Source of the DNA: DASPNH01 sp035626675
Lineage (GTDB): Bacteria; Desulfobacterota; Binatia; UBA1149; CAITLU01
DNA: 64,000 nucleotides
Direction of reading: 5' to 3'
NCBI GenBank assembly: GCA_035626675.1
Contig: DASPNH010000157.1
Span: 39,741-103,740 of the forward strand
The translations under genes and the position numbers were made by a program. The notes beneath the pieces are model-generated. The model was not told the DNA's origin and ran no database searches. It was given only the letters and a program-made list of their open reading frames with translations. Below, one piece after another: positions 25,655 through 34,348 of this stretch (the first letter of the stretch is position 1; every line of letters begins with the position of its first letter).

Positions 25655-26108
25655 CGCCCGCGGCCGTGCGTGTGCTCCTGACTGCGCACGCACGGCGAGG
25701 CCGTCCACAGGCCTACTCGAGTGTCACACAGGCACCGTGATCATGGACAGGAGTCGAGAATCGCCGCGAGTGTTTCGCCTGTAGGGGAAAATGCCTCGCC
25801 AATGCCGGTATCCGTGTCCAGGCGCAGCGTCGGACCGGCGGCCTGCGACCCCCATCTAAGGCTCAGCCGGAGTCTGACCCCCGGCGCGCCAGGGCGCTGG
25901 AAAGCCCCAAGGGTACGGCGTACTTAGCGAGGTACTGCGCCGGCATGCGGTGAAGGGGTTCGCCGCCGCTCGGGCAGCAAGGGGAAACGATGGGCATCGA
26001 CACGGATGCGCAGGTGAGGACCGCTCACCGCTTTTGGCTGCTGGCTTCGGCTCCGCACGGAGCCGGGCAACTTCTCCAACCAGATCAACGCGTCGCTGGG
26101 GTGAGGCC
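25655..26108 (+). other. Intergenic region upstream of the receiver-kinase pair, no gene seen
   Basis: These 454 bases hold no convincing coding sequence on either strand. G+C-rich inverted segments are present, for example ggctccgcacggagcc around 26051. A purine-rich stretch lies near 25978 (gcaaggggaaacg), and there is a pair of tacttagc/gaggtact-type inversions near 25918-25938. The length and the structure suggest a leader RNA or promoter region for the receiver gene at 26109. I compared it with the c-di-GMP-I and cobalamin riboswitch cores I remember and found no match. Confidence 0.4.
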
Positions 26109-26549
26109 ATGGAACCCAAGCTGATCCTCCTTGGCGAGGATGACGCCAACGATGCCGAGCTGACGACTCGCGCGCTGGATCTGGAACAGCAGGACGAGTC
26201 ACTGATCCTGCTGCGTGATGGGGTGGCGGTCCTCGACTACCTCTATCGACGCGGCGTCTTCTCGGGCAGGCCGCCGGGGAACCCGGCACTGGTCCTGCTC
26301 GATCTGAAAATGCCCCGCGTCAACGGGCTCGACGTGCTGCGCAGCATCAAGAGCGATCCCGCGCTGAACGCGATTCCGGTCGTCGTCCTGACATCCTCGG
26401 CGCAACACCGCGACATCGTCGAAGCCTATCGCCTCGGTGCCAACGCCTACGTGGTCAAGCCCGTCGAGTTCGAAAGATTTTCCGAGACGCTGCGCCTGCT
26501 CAGTGCGTTCTGGATCAAGGTCAACGTACCGCCTCCGCCGCCGGAGTAG
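26109..26549 (+). CDS. Single-domain response regulator (Rcp1-like)
   Basis: A 146-residue stand-alone receiver domain. The acidic pocket is GEDD (residues 9-12), the phospho-acceptor is Asp65 in LLDLKMPRVNG, the conserved Thr/Ser lies in VLTSS near 95, and Lys117 lies in VVKPVEF. Length and the YLYRRGVF insertion before the Asp are typical of regulators paired with phytochrome-like kinases. With no output domain it must act by protein contact or as a phosphate shuttle. The ATG at 26109 follows a GTGAGG purine stretch. The MASE1 kinase starts 18 bases after its stop, so the two are almost certainly a kinase-regulator pair; several other kinases in the window share the same catalytic subtype and could also use it. 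Confidence 0.92.
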   Translation: MEPKLILLGEDDANDAELTTRALDLEQQDESLILLRDGVAVLDYLYRRGVFSGRPPGNPALVLLDLKMPRVNGLDVLRSIKSDPALNAIPVVVLTSSAQHRDIVEAYRLGANAYVVKPVEFERFSETLRLLSAFWIKVNVPPPPPE

Positions 26550-26567
26550 CGGAAAGAGACAGGGGAC

Positions 26568-28220
26568 ATGGGTGGGGGCAGTCTTCTGCGCGGTGCCAAG
26601 ATCGCGCTCCTGGCGCTCGCCTATGTCGTGACGGCACGCGCCGGGCTCTCGCTGGGCGCGGTCGGCGGCGTTGCAGCGCCGGTATGGCCGCCCACCGGAA
26701 TCGCCCTGGCAGTCATGCTTCTGGCGCCCCGGCTTTGGCCCGGGATAGCAATCGGAGCTTTCGTCGCCAACCTCTCGGTGGGAGTACCGTTGCTGGTGTC
26801 GGTCGCCATCGCCGCCGGCAACACGATGGAGGCCGTGGTCGGCGCGCAGCTCCTGGGCGTCGTCGACCTGCGCAGATCGCTCGATCGTGTGCAGGATGCG
26901 CTGGCGCTGATCGCACTCGGTGCAGTCGTCAGTCCCGCCATCAGCGCCCTGGTGGGCGTCACCAGCTCGTGGATGGGCGGCGTGCTGACAGGCGACGAGT
27001 ACGCCCGTGCGCTGGTCACGTGGTGGATGGGCGATGCGATGGGCAGCCTTGTCATCACGCCCGTCCTTCTGACGTGGACCAGTGGTCCTCGCCTCGGAGG
27101 CCTGCTGGCAAGGCCGGCCGAAGCGGCAGTGCTGTTGCTGGGCCTGGTGGCTGCCGGCCTCGTCGTATTCGAGCGTAGCTTCGTCCTGTACCTCGGCGGC
27201 GCCAGCGGCGCGTATGCGATGTTCCCGTTCGTGATCTGGGCGGCGCTGCGCTTCGGCCCGCCCGGAGTGGCCGGGGCCACGCTGGTCGCCTCGCTGCTGG
27301 CCACGCAGAGCACGGCGCAGCAATCGGGCCCATTCGCGGCAGGCGAAGCCACCCAGAGCCTGTTCGCGCTGCAGAATTTCATGGCGGTCCTGGCATCCTC
27401 GGGCATGGTGCTGGGCGCCGCGATGAGCGAGCGCCGCCGCGCCGAAGCGGAGATCCAGCAGCTCAACGGCATCCTTCAACACCTCAATACGGCGCTCGAG
27501 GAACGGGTGGCCGAGCGCACCGCCGGACTGGAGGCGACCACGCGCGAGCTGGAGGCATTCACGTCGGCGGTCGCACACGACCTGCGCGCGCCGCTGCGTC
27601 ATCTGGACGGATTCGCAACGCTGCTGCTGACCAGGTCGGATGCGCTCGACGAGACCGCGAGACGGTATCTGCGCAACATCTCGTCGGCTGCCGGCAAGCT
27701 CGGACTCCTGGTCGACGATCTGCTGGCGTTCTCACGTACGGGCCGCACCGGACTGCGCACCCAGCGAGTCGAGCTCTTACCTCTGGTCGCCGAGGTTCAG
27801 CGCGAATTGACGGCGGAGAACTCGGACCGGCCGATCGAATGGGTCGTCGCCGAGTTGCCCGCCGTGCAGGCCGACCCCGCGTTGCTGCGCACCGTCTTGG
27901 CCAATCTGCTCTCGAACGCGATCAAGTTCTCGGCTCCGCAGCCGCGGTCGCACATCGAGATCGGCACCGCTCGCGACGAGGCCGCAGGGGAAGGGATGGT
28001 CACGCTGTTCGTGCGTGACAACGGCATCGGCTTCGACCCGCGCTACAGCGACAAGCTGTTCCGCGTCTTCGAGCGCCTGCACGCCGACAGCGAATTCGAG
28101 GGCACCGGCATCGGACTGGCCACGGTGCAGCGCGTGATCGATCGGCACGGCGGCCGCGTGTGGGCCACAAGTGGCGACGGCGGCGGCGCCACCTTCTACT
28201 TCACTCTTCGCGTCGCATAG
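26568..28220 (+). CDS. MASE1-domain sensor histidine kinase
   Basis: A 550-residue membrane kinase. Residues 1-275 hold about eight hydrophobic segments with the MASE1 hallmark PVWPPTGIALAVML near 40 and WWMGDAMGSLVITPVLL near 150. A coiled coil follows, then HisKA with His337 in VAHDLRAPLRH, and a HATPase domain with NLLSNAIKF, DNGIGFDPRYSDKLFRVFERLH and GTGIGLATV. MASE1 is a predicted membrane sensory domain whose ligand is unknown in most proteins. The ATG is preceded by AGGGGAC. It is the second gene of a two-gene unit with the stand-alone receiver protein and ends 18 bases before the convergent ligD gene, with no visible terminator between them. Confidence 0.92.
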   Translation: MGGGSLLRGAKIALLALAYVVTARAGLSLGAVGGVAAPVWPPTGIALAVMLLAPRLWPGIAIGAFVANLSVGVPLLVSVAIAAGNTMEAVVGAQLLGVVDLRRSLDRVQDALALIALGAVVSPAISALVGVTSSWMGGVLTGDEYARALVTWWMGDAMGSLVITPVLLTWTSGPRLGGLLARPAEAAVLLLGLVAAGLVVFERSFVLYLGGASGAYAMFPFVIWAALRFGPPGVAGATLVASLLATQSTAQQSGPFAAGEATQSLFALQNFMAVLASSGMVLGAAMSERRRAEAEIQQLNGILQHLNTALEERVAERTAGLEATTRELEAFTSAVAHDLRAPLRHLDGFATLLLTRSDALDETARRYLRNISSAAGKLGLLVDDLLAFSRTGRTGLRTQRVELLPLVAEVQRELTAENSDRPIEWVVAELPAVQADPALLRTVLANLLSNAIKFSAPQPRSHIEIGTARDEAAGEGMVTLFVRDNGIGFDPRYSDKLFRVFERLHADSEFEGTGIGLATVQRVIDRHGGRVWATSGDGGGATFYFTLRVA

Positions 28221-28238
28221 CCGCCGGCCGGTTCCCTT

Positions 28239-30506
28239 TCATCCGCGAGCCGCCTTTCGCGCGCTGGTCAGCGTCTTGCCGAGCCACTGCGGCGGGACCT
28301 TCTTCTTCAGCCATGGATCGCCGACGCGTCGCAGGCGCTCGGCGAGGTTGCGCACGTTGAAGGCGTCGGGACGAAGCGAAGTCGTCAGCTCCTCCCAGTC
28401 GATGGGCACGGCAACCGGAGCGCCGGCGCGCGCGCGCGTCGAGTACGGCGCGACCGCCGTGGCGCCGCGACCGTTGCGAAGGTAGTCCAGAAAGATCTTC
28501 TTCTCGCGCCGGACCTTGGCCAGATGTCCCGTGTAGCGAGAAGGGTGCGACCGCACGATGGCCTGCACCAGCGCGTGCGAGAAGTCCTTGACGGTGGCCC
28601 AGTCGTGCTCGGGCTCGACCGGCAGCACGACGTGCAGCCCCTTGCCTCCGGTCAGCATGACCCGGCTCTGCAGATCGAGGCGCGCCAGCGTATCGCGCAC
28701 CAGGAACGCGCCTTCCAGGACCTCCTCGTAGGTGACGCCGGGCCCCGGATCGAGATCGAAGACGATTCGGTCGGGTTGCTCCAGATGCTGCTCGCGCGAG
28801 CCCCAGATATGGAATTCGAGCACTCCCATCTGCAACAGCGCCACCAGCGCCGCCGCATGGTCGATGGAAAGGTACGTCGAATCCTCGACCTGTTTCGGGT
28901 CGGGAATGTGGACGCGCCCGACCTGCGGCGGCGTGTTCTCGGCATTCTTCTGGAAGAAGCACTCGCCTTCGTAGCCGTCGGGACATCGTACCAGCGTCAA
29001 AGGGCGCCGCTCGATGTGCGGCACCATCCACTGCGCGACCATCTCGTAGTACTGGGCCAGCTCGTGCTTGGTCAGGCCCGGGTCCGGGAACAGCACCTTG
29101 GACGGATTGGTGATGCGGATGCCCGCCACGCGCGTCGCCGCACGCTGCGAGGGCGTCGCTTTCGACATGCGCGGAGACGGCGCGTTGCCGGCCGCGCGCG
29201 GTGATGGATTCTCGTCCGGCACCCGCTGCGATGAAGCCTCGTCGGAGACCCGCCGTGATGAAGTTTCGTCGGGTACCCGCTGCGACGACGTCTCGTCCGG
29301 TGCCGGCCGCGAAGGCGGACTGGCTGCCCGCCGCGACGGCGCGTTCGCTGCCCGCGGCGACGGCGTGTTCGCCGCCGGCGGCGACGGCGTGTTCGCCGCC
29401 GGCGGCGGTGGCTTTCTCTCCACCGGCGGCGCGGCACGTTCGCGCACCACATCGGCAGCAGCCTTGTCGCGCCGCAGGCCGGCGAAGGATGGCTGGCGAA
29501 GAAGACCATCGCGAGTCCAGCCAAGGAAGCCGACCTCGGCCACCAGCTCGGGCTCGACCCAGTGCACACCGGTGCGAATGTCGACGGGGCGCTTCAGGAA
29601 TGGGCACTGCTTTCGCTCCAGGGCGCGAAGCTGCGCCGACAGCTCTCGCAGCGATGCCTCGCTGAAGCCGGTCCCCACGCGGCCGCAGTAGCGCAGGCCG
29701 GCATCCTCGTGCACGCCGAGGAGCAGGGCGCCGAACCCTGTGCGGCTGCCCGTTCCTTCGGTGAAGCCGCCAATGACGAACTCCTGGCCTTGCAGACATT
29801 TCAGCTTGAGCCATTCGCGCGAGCGCCCCTGCTGATGCGTCGATCGGGCGCGCTTGGAGATGATTCCCTCCAGGCCATGACTGCATGCCTGCCGGTAGAA
29901 CTCGGGGCCGCTGCCTACGACGTGATCCGTGTAGCGCACGACTTCGGATGCCGCCGACGTTGCCAGGAGCTGCTCGAGCAGTCGCTTGCGTTCCAGCAGC
30001 GGCACCCCGGTCAGATCCTGCTCGTCCAGATGCAGCAGATCGAAGACGAAGTATCGGATCCCCGACGGATCGCTGCGGCTCAGGACGTTCTGCAGATCCT
30101 GGAAACTGGTGGTTCCGTCCGATCTCAGCATCACCACTTCGCCGTCGAGGATTGCGCGCTCGATTCCGAGAGCGGCGACGGCGTGCGCCACCGGTGCAAA
30201 CTGGCGCGTCCAGTCCTTGCCGCTGCGCGAGAGAAGGCGCACGTCACCGGCTTCGGTGCGGGCCAGGATGCGGTATCCGTCGAGCTTGATCTCGTGCAGC
30301 CACTCGTCGCCGGAGGGCGGATCGTCAACGAGAGTGCACAGTGTCGGCGCGATCCATTCCGGAAGCGGGCTGCGGCGAGCACCGGCAACCTGCTTCTGCT
30401 GCGGAGCAGGATCTGCGTGCTTTCCTCCCGAAGTGGACGTCGCGCGCTGCGGCGCCGCGGTCGCGCGGCTGCGCGTCCCCTCGGCGCCGTTGCGCGTACG
30501 CTTCAC
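28239..30506 (-). CDS. ligD: NHEJ DNA ligase D: ligase and polymerase domains, no phosphoesterase domain
   Basis: A 755-residue protein for non-homologous end joining. A basic leader is followed by an ATP-dependent ligase domain (about 45-350) with the nucleotidyl-Lys74 in EIKLDGYR, DGEVV, and the OB-fold part LKLKCLQGQEFVIGGF. Residues about 365-455 are a low-complexity linker of repeating PSPRAAN and DETSSQRVP units. The polymerase-primase domain follows (about 460-740) with DLDPGPG, TGGKGLHVV and APYSTRARAGAPVAVPIDW. The 3'-phosphoesterase domain found in many LigD proteins is absent, and the order is ligase then polymerase. It starts at a GTG overlapping the ku stop by four bases, so the two are co-translated. 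The long linker is unusual and may be a flexible tether or an unstable repeat. Confidence 0.95.
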   Translation of the reverse strand: MKRTRNGAEGTRSRATAAPQRATSTSGGKHADPAPQQKQVAGARRSPLPEWIAPTLCTLVDDPPSGDEWLHEIKLDGYRILARTEAGDVRLLSRSGKDWTRQFAPVAHAVAALGIERAILDGEVVMLRSDGTTSFQDLQNVLSRSDPSGIRYFVFDLLHLDEQDLTGVPLLERKRLLEQLLATSAASEVVRYTDHVVGSGPEFYRQACSHGLEGIISKRARSTHQQGRSREWLKLKCLQGQEFVIGGFTEGTGSRTGFGALLLGVHEDAGLRYCGRVGTGFSEASLRELSAQLRALERKQCPFLKRPVDIRTGVHWVEPELVAEVGFLGWTRDGLLRQPSFAGLRRDKAAADVVRERAAPPVERKPPPPAANTPSPPAANTPSPRAANAPSRRAASPPSRPAPDETSSQRVPDETSSRRVSDEASSQRVPDENPSPRAAGNAPSPRMSKATPSQRAATRVAGIRITNPSKVLFPDPGLTKHELAQYYEMVAQWMVPHIERRPLTLVRCPDGYEGECFFQKNAENTPPQVGRVHIPDPKQVEDSTYLSIDHAAALVALLQMGVLEFHIWGSREQHLEQPDRIVFDLDPGPGVTYEEVLEGAFLVRDTLARLDLQSRVMLTGGKGLHVVLPVEPEHDWATVKDFSHALVQAIVRSHPSRYTGHLAKVRREKKIFLDYLRNGRGATAVAPYSTRARAGAPVAVPIDWEELTTSLRPDAFNVRNLAERLRRVGDPWLKKKVPPQWLGKTLTSARKAARG

Positions 30507-31447
30507 GCGCTACGCCGGTTGCGGCCGCCTTCCCCGCGCTTGGCCGCGGTGGTCTTCTTGGAACCGGCCTTCTTCGCGCCCGCCTTCGGCGAAGGCTTCT
30601 CGTCGGCCCCACGCGCAGCCGCCGAGCGCGTGGCATTGCCGGCGCGCGATTCGAGACTCTTCTTGAGCAGAGGCATCAGATCGACGACGTCGGCGCGCGG
30701 CGCCTCTTCGGTTTCGCCATCGGCGTCGGGCACCTCGATCACGTGAGTCTGACCCGCCTTGATCTTCTTCTGGATCATGGCCATCACGTCGTCGCGATAG
30801 TCGTCCTTGTATTTCTCGGGCTTCCAGCGGGCGGTCATCCCTTCTACGAGCTTCTCGGCCATCGCGACCTCGCGATCGCTGACACCGAGTTCCTCGGCAT
30901 CGGTGGGCACCTGGATGTCCAGCTTCTTCGGATCGCGCAGCTCGTAAGCGTAGCGCAGCAGTTCCAGCACCAGCACGCCGTCACGGACCATCACGGCGCC
31001 GATGCGCTGGCGCGTGCGCAGGACGACGCGAGCGATGCCGACCTTGCGCGTGCGCTCCAGGGTCTCGCGCAGCAGCGCGTAGCTCTTGGAGCTCTTCTTG
31101 ACCGGCTCCAGGTAGTATGGACGCTCGTAGTAACGAGGATCGATCTCGTCGAGGTCGACGAAATCCTCGATCTCGATCGTCTTGGTGGCCTTTACGTTGG
31201 CGCCGCGAAGCTCTTCGTCGGACAGCACCACGTACTCGTCGGGCTCGTACTCGTAGCCGCGCACGATCTCGTTCCACGGCACCGGCTCACCGGTCTCCTT
31301 GTTGACGCGCGTCGTGCCGACGCGAGCGAAATTGCGTCGATCGATCTGATGGAACGCCAACTCATTGGCTTCCTCGGCGGCCACCAGCGAGACCGGAATC
31401 TCGACGAGACCAAAGGTGAGACTTCCCTTCCAGATTGAGCGAGCCAT
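30503..31447 (-). CDS. ku: Ku protein for non-homologous end joining
   Basis: The 314-residue product starts MARSIWKGSLTFGLVEIPV, a signature of bacterial Ku, and carries the core beta-barrel (EYVVLSDEEL, IEDFVDLDEIDPRYYERPYYLEP) with the final helical part AEKLVEGMTARWKPEKYKDDY. A Lys/Ala-rich C-terminal tail of about 60 residues (KAGAKKAGSKKTTAAKR) follows and would bind DNA. Ku homodimers thread onto double-strand break ends and recruit LigD, encoded immediately downstream with a four-base overlap. Upstream lies the long non-coding repeat block, which must hold the promoter of this operon. Confidence 0.96.
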   Translation of the reverse strand: MARSIWKGSLTFGLVEIPVSLVAAEEANELAFHQIDRRNFARVGTTRVNKETGEPVPWNEIVRGYEYEPDEYVVLSDEELRGANVKATKTIEIEDFVDLDEIDPRYYERPYYLEPVKKSSKSYALLRETLERTRKVGIARVVLRTRQRIGAVMVRDGVLVLELLRYAYELRDPKKLDIQVPTDAEELGVSDREVAMAEKLVEGMTARWKPEKYKDDYRDDVMAMIQKKIKAGQTHVIEVPDADGETEEAPRADVVDLMPLLKKSLESRAGNATRSAAARGADEKPSPKAGAKKAGSKKTTAAKRGEGGRNRRSA

Positions 31448-32329
31448 GACGGAATCCTCTCCCGGCGCGGGCCAGCCGCAGCGCCCCGAGATCGGAGAGC
31501 AACAGCATGTGCCCCTTCACCCCACCACGACACCCAGCCCGCGCACGTTGGCCAACGTAACACGCGCATCGGCGCCTCAACCCCTGTGCGAAAGATTTAT
31601 ACGTTCGGGTGCCCACCAAGCACCGCATCGGGTGACGCCGCCACCGAAACAGCCACCGCCATCGCGCACCGCCGCCCGAAACCAGCAGGTAAGAATCCAC
31701 CAACGGCGGGGGTCAACAAAAAAGCGAAGCCGCCCACCAACCCGCAGCCGACCGCACAAGCGCCGCGCGCTCCCAGCAACGCGCGGGCCGCCGCGTCGCC
31801 AGCACAACGCCGATCAGTACGCGCGGGCCGCCGCGGCCCACACCACAACGCCGCACTCACACGCCACTCGAGAGCCGGGTGCGCAGAGTGCTGCAGCTGC
31901 AAGGCGGAGGCGAGAGGAGCGCGCGGAAGCGTACTTCCCGTACGCTGAGCACGCGACCTCGCCTCCAACGCAGCAGATGCGGCGCTATGCGCGCCCGCCG
32001 GCGACTCGGGGAGCAACGCCGCCGCCGCCGCGCAGGCCGACGCGGTCCCGCCGCGGCCCACACCACAACCCCGCACTCACACGCCACTCGAGAGCCGGGT
32101 GCGCAGAGTGCTGCAGCTGCAAGGCGGAGGCGAGAGGAGCGCGCGGAAGCGTACTTCCCGTACGCCGAGCACGCGACCTCGCCTCCAACGCAGCAGATGC
32201 GGCGCTATGCGCGCCCGCCGGCGACTCGGGGAGCAACGCGCGCCGCCGTGCGCGGAGCACGCGACCTCGCCTCTAACGCAGCAGATGCAGCGCTATGCGC
32301 GCCTGCCGGCGACTCGGGGAGCAACGCCG
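31448..32329. other. Long non-coding block between ku and a kinase gene
   Basis: These 882 bases contain no recognisable gene. The first 380 or so are C/A-rich on the plus strand (for example ccgcccaccaacccgcagcc near 31728), including one patch of lower G+C around 31590-31720. From 31830 the sequence becomes a 220-base tandem repeat that runs up to three bases before the stop codon of the minus-strand kinase. Open frames across the block are artefacts of high G+C and repeat their composition rather than any protein motif. The ku promoter should lie within the first 150 bases. Confidence 0.6.
31830..32327. repeat. Tandem repeat, 220-base unit, two copies plus a third partial copy
   Basis: Copy 1 is 31830-32049 and copy 2 starts at 32050. 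The two agree almost base for base over their first 200 or so positions, with single changes such as cacaacg/cacaacc and tacgctg/tacgccg. A third, partial copy (32255-32327) repeats the segment gagcacgcgacctcgcct through gactcggggagcaacgc, also found at 32167-32239 in copy 2, with about four changes. Each full unit contains gcgtacttcccgtacgc, a short hairpin. No open frame carries a conserved protein motif across copies. The near-identity points to recent duplication. Confidence 0.85.
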
Positions 32330-34348
32330 CTATTCACCCTGGCCGGGAGGGAGGGTGAAGCGGAAGACCGCGCCCTCATCCGGCGCCGCCTGCGCGCGAA
32401 TCCAACCTCCATGACGACGCACGACGCGCGCGACGGTCGCCAGGCCGATGCCGGTTCCCTCGAAGCGCGTCGCATCGTGCAGGCGCTGGAAAGGCTCGAA
32501 CAGCCGCGCCGCGTGGGCGGGATCGAAGCCTGCACCGTTGTCGCGCACGATGAAGACGCGCTCGCCGTCCTCCATGCCGCTGAGCAGCTCGATGCGAGCG
32601 TGCTCACGTGCGCGGCTGAACTTGAAGGCGTTGCCGAAGAGGTTCTGCAGGATGATACGCACCAGGCCCTTGTCGGCGCGTACGCTGAGATCGCTCTCGA
32701 TTTCCCAGATGACCTTGCGGGAGGGATCGGTGGCCGAAACCTCGGCGGCGACGTCGCGTGCCATCGCGCTGAGATCGAGCGTGACGCGCTCGAAAGAGAC
32801 GTGCGAGACGCGCGACAGCGCCAGCAGGTCGTCGATGATCGCATCCATGCGGCGCGCCGCCGTCTGCACGCGTCCTACATAGGCGCGCGCCTCCTGCGGA
32901 AGCTGCTGGCCGACCTCCTCTTCGAGCAGCGACATGTAACCGGCGATCGCTCGCAGGGGCTGGCGAAGGTCATGCGAGACCGCATAGCTGAAGCTCGAAA
33001 GCTCCTTGACCGCCACCTCGAGGCGATGCGAGCGCTGGCGTACGCGCTCCTCGAGTCGCTCGTTCAGGACGCTGATCTCCTGCCTGGCCTGTACGCGCTC
33101 GGTGATGTCCTGGACGAAGCCGTAAAAGCGCACGGGAGAGCCGTCGTCGTCGCGCTCGACGTTGCCCACCACCAGCAGCCATGCCAGTCGGCCATCGGCG
33201 CGTCGCACGCGATACTGGACACGGTACGGCTTGTCCTGGAACAGCGCCGCCATCATCTCTTCCATCACGCGCTGGCGGTCTTCGTCGACCACGTGCGAGA
33301 GCAGCAGGTCGGGCGAATAGCCTTCGCGGTCGGCGTCGGGCTCGGGCGCGCGGCCGAGAATCGCGTACATGTGCGAGGACCAGTAGCGCGCGCCGGTGCG
33401 GAGGTTGCTCTCCCAGCTGGCCAGGCGCGCCATCGCCTGCGCATGATCGAGCAGCTCCTGACGGCGCCGAAGCTCCTCCTGCATGCGGACGTGGTCGGTG
33501 CGGTCGGTGGAGATGCCGCACAGCGCGTAGACGCTCCCGTCACGCCCTCGCATCGGGAAGCGCACGGTCAGGAAGGAGCGCTCCTCGCCGGCGGCGACCG
33601 CCTTCTCGATGACGGACACGGCCTCCCCGGCATCGATCGTCTCCTGGAAATGCCGGCGATAGAGTTCGGCCAGCTTCGGCGTGAAGACCTCCTCGAACGT
33701 CGTGCCCAGAGCCCGCTCGCGAGTCAGGCCATTGACGCTCTCCCAGCTCTGATTGACGAAGGTCAGCCTGCCATCGAGGTCGCGAATGAAGATGCTGGCA
33801 GGCGCGTGATCCAGGATCTCCTGCATCGTCTGCGCGGTGGAGCGCGCCAGCTCCTGGGCCGCCTCCTGCGCGGTGACGTCGATGCCGACTCCCGCCACGC
33901 CGGTGATGACGCCTTCGCCATCGCGGATCGGGCCCACCGCGCCCTCGATGACCGAGGTCCCGACCCTTTCTCGGAACCGCACCGTTTCGCCGGCCAGTCC
34001 CCGGCGATGGATGTCGAGGTTGTACTCGGACAGTCCTTCGGCCTCGCCGATCCGCCGCACGGACTGGCCGACGATGTCGTCGGCGCGAATGCCGAGCGTC
34101 TCGAGCCCGCGGCCACCAGCCGAGACGAACCGCAGCTGCTCATCGACGGTCCAAAGGTGGGCCGGCAACTGGTCGACGATGAGCGCGAGCAAGCGCTGGC
34201 GTGCCGTTGCCGCCGGATCGACCGGGCGTGCCGGCACGGGCGCAGGACGCGGCGCGGCGGCGAGCAGGCTACGCGCGATCAGCCCGAGCGAGACGAGCGG
34301 AACCACTACCGATGCAAGCGGCCACAGCTCGGCGACCATCGCCGTCAC
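32330..34348 (-). CDS. PAS-domain sensor histidine kinase with N-terminal membrane anchor
   Basis: From the GTG at 34348, which overlaps the upstream stop by four bases, the protein is 672 residues; an in-frame ATG at 34339 is an alternative. One hydrophobic segment (WPLASVVVPLVSLGLIARSLL) anchors it. Three PAS modules follow: near 45 (LPAHLWTVDEQLRFV), near 175 (APASIFIRDLDGRLTF) and near 300 (LASWESNLRTGARYW). A coiled coil leads to HisKA with His459 in VSHDLRQPLR, and the HATPase domain has NLFGNAFKF, DNGAGFDPAHAARLFEPFQRLH and GTGIGLATV. It is a close paralogue of the kinase immediately upstream, with the same domain order, and the two are translationally coupled. The tandem repeat begins just after its stop. 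Confidence 0.9.
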   Translation of the reverse strand: MTAMVAELWPLASVVVPLVSLGLIARSLLAAAPRPAPVPARPVDPAATARQRLLALIVDQLPAHLWTVDEQLRFVSAGGRGLETLGIRADDIVGQSVRRIGEAEGLSEYNLDIHRRGLAGETVRFRERVGTSVIEGAVGPIRDGEGVITGVAGVGIDVTAQEAAQELARSTAQTMQEILDHAPASIFIRDLDGRLTFVNQSWESVNGLTRERALGTTFEEVFTPKLAELYRRHFQETIDAGEAVSVIEKAVAAGEERSFLTVRFPMRGRDGSVYALCGISTDRTDHVRMQEELRRRQELLDHAQAMARLASWESNLRTGARYWSSHMYAILGRAPEPDADREGYSPDLLLSHVVDEDRQRVMEEMMAALFQDKPYRVQYRVRRADGRLAWLLVVGNVERDDDGSPVRFYGFVQDITERVQARQEISVLNERLEERVRQRSHRLEVAVKELSSFSYAVSHDLRQPLRAIAGYMSLLEEEVGQQLPQEARAYVGRVQTAARRMDAIIDDLLALSRVSHVSFERVTLDLSAMARDVAAEVSATDPSRKVIWEIESDLSVRADKGLVRIILQNLFGNAFKFSRAREHARIELLSGMEDGERVFIVRDNGAGFDPAHAARLFEPFQRLHDATRFEGTGIGLATVARVVRRHGGWIRAQAAPDEGAVFRFTLPPGQGE

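Noticed and set aside
25655..26108. Riboswitch upstream of the receiver gene
   Set aside because: Structured and purine-rich, but I could not match the conserved cores of riboswitch classes I remember, and the downstream genes are signalling proteins without a metabolite link.
31830..32327. CRISPR array
   Set aside because: The unit is 220 bases long with no alternation of short repeats and unique spacers, and no cas gene is present in the window.
31365..32358. Several open frames across the block upstream of ku, some repeating the same peptide twice
   Set aside because: The repeated peptides come from the 220-base tandem repeat itself. The composition is Arg/Ala/Pro-rich, no domain is recognised and no ribosome-binding site is present.
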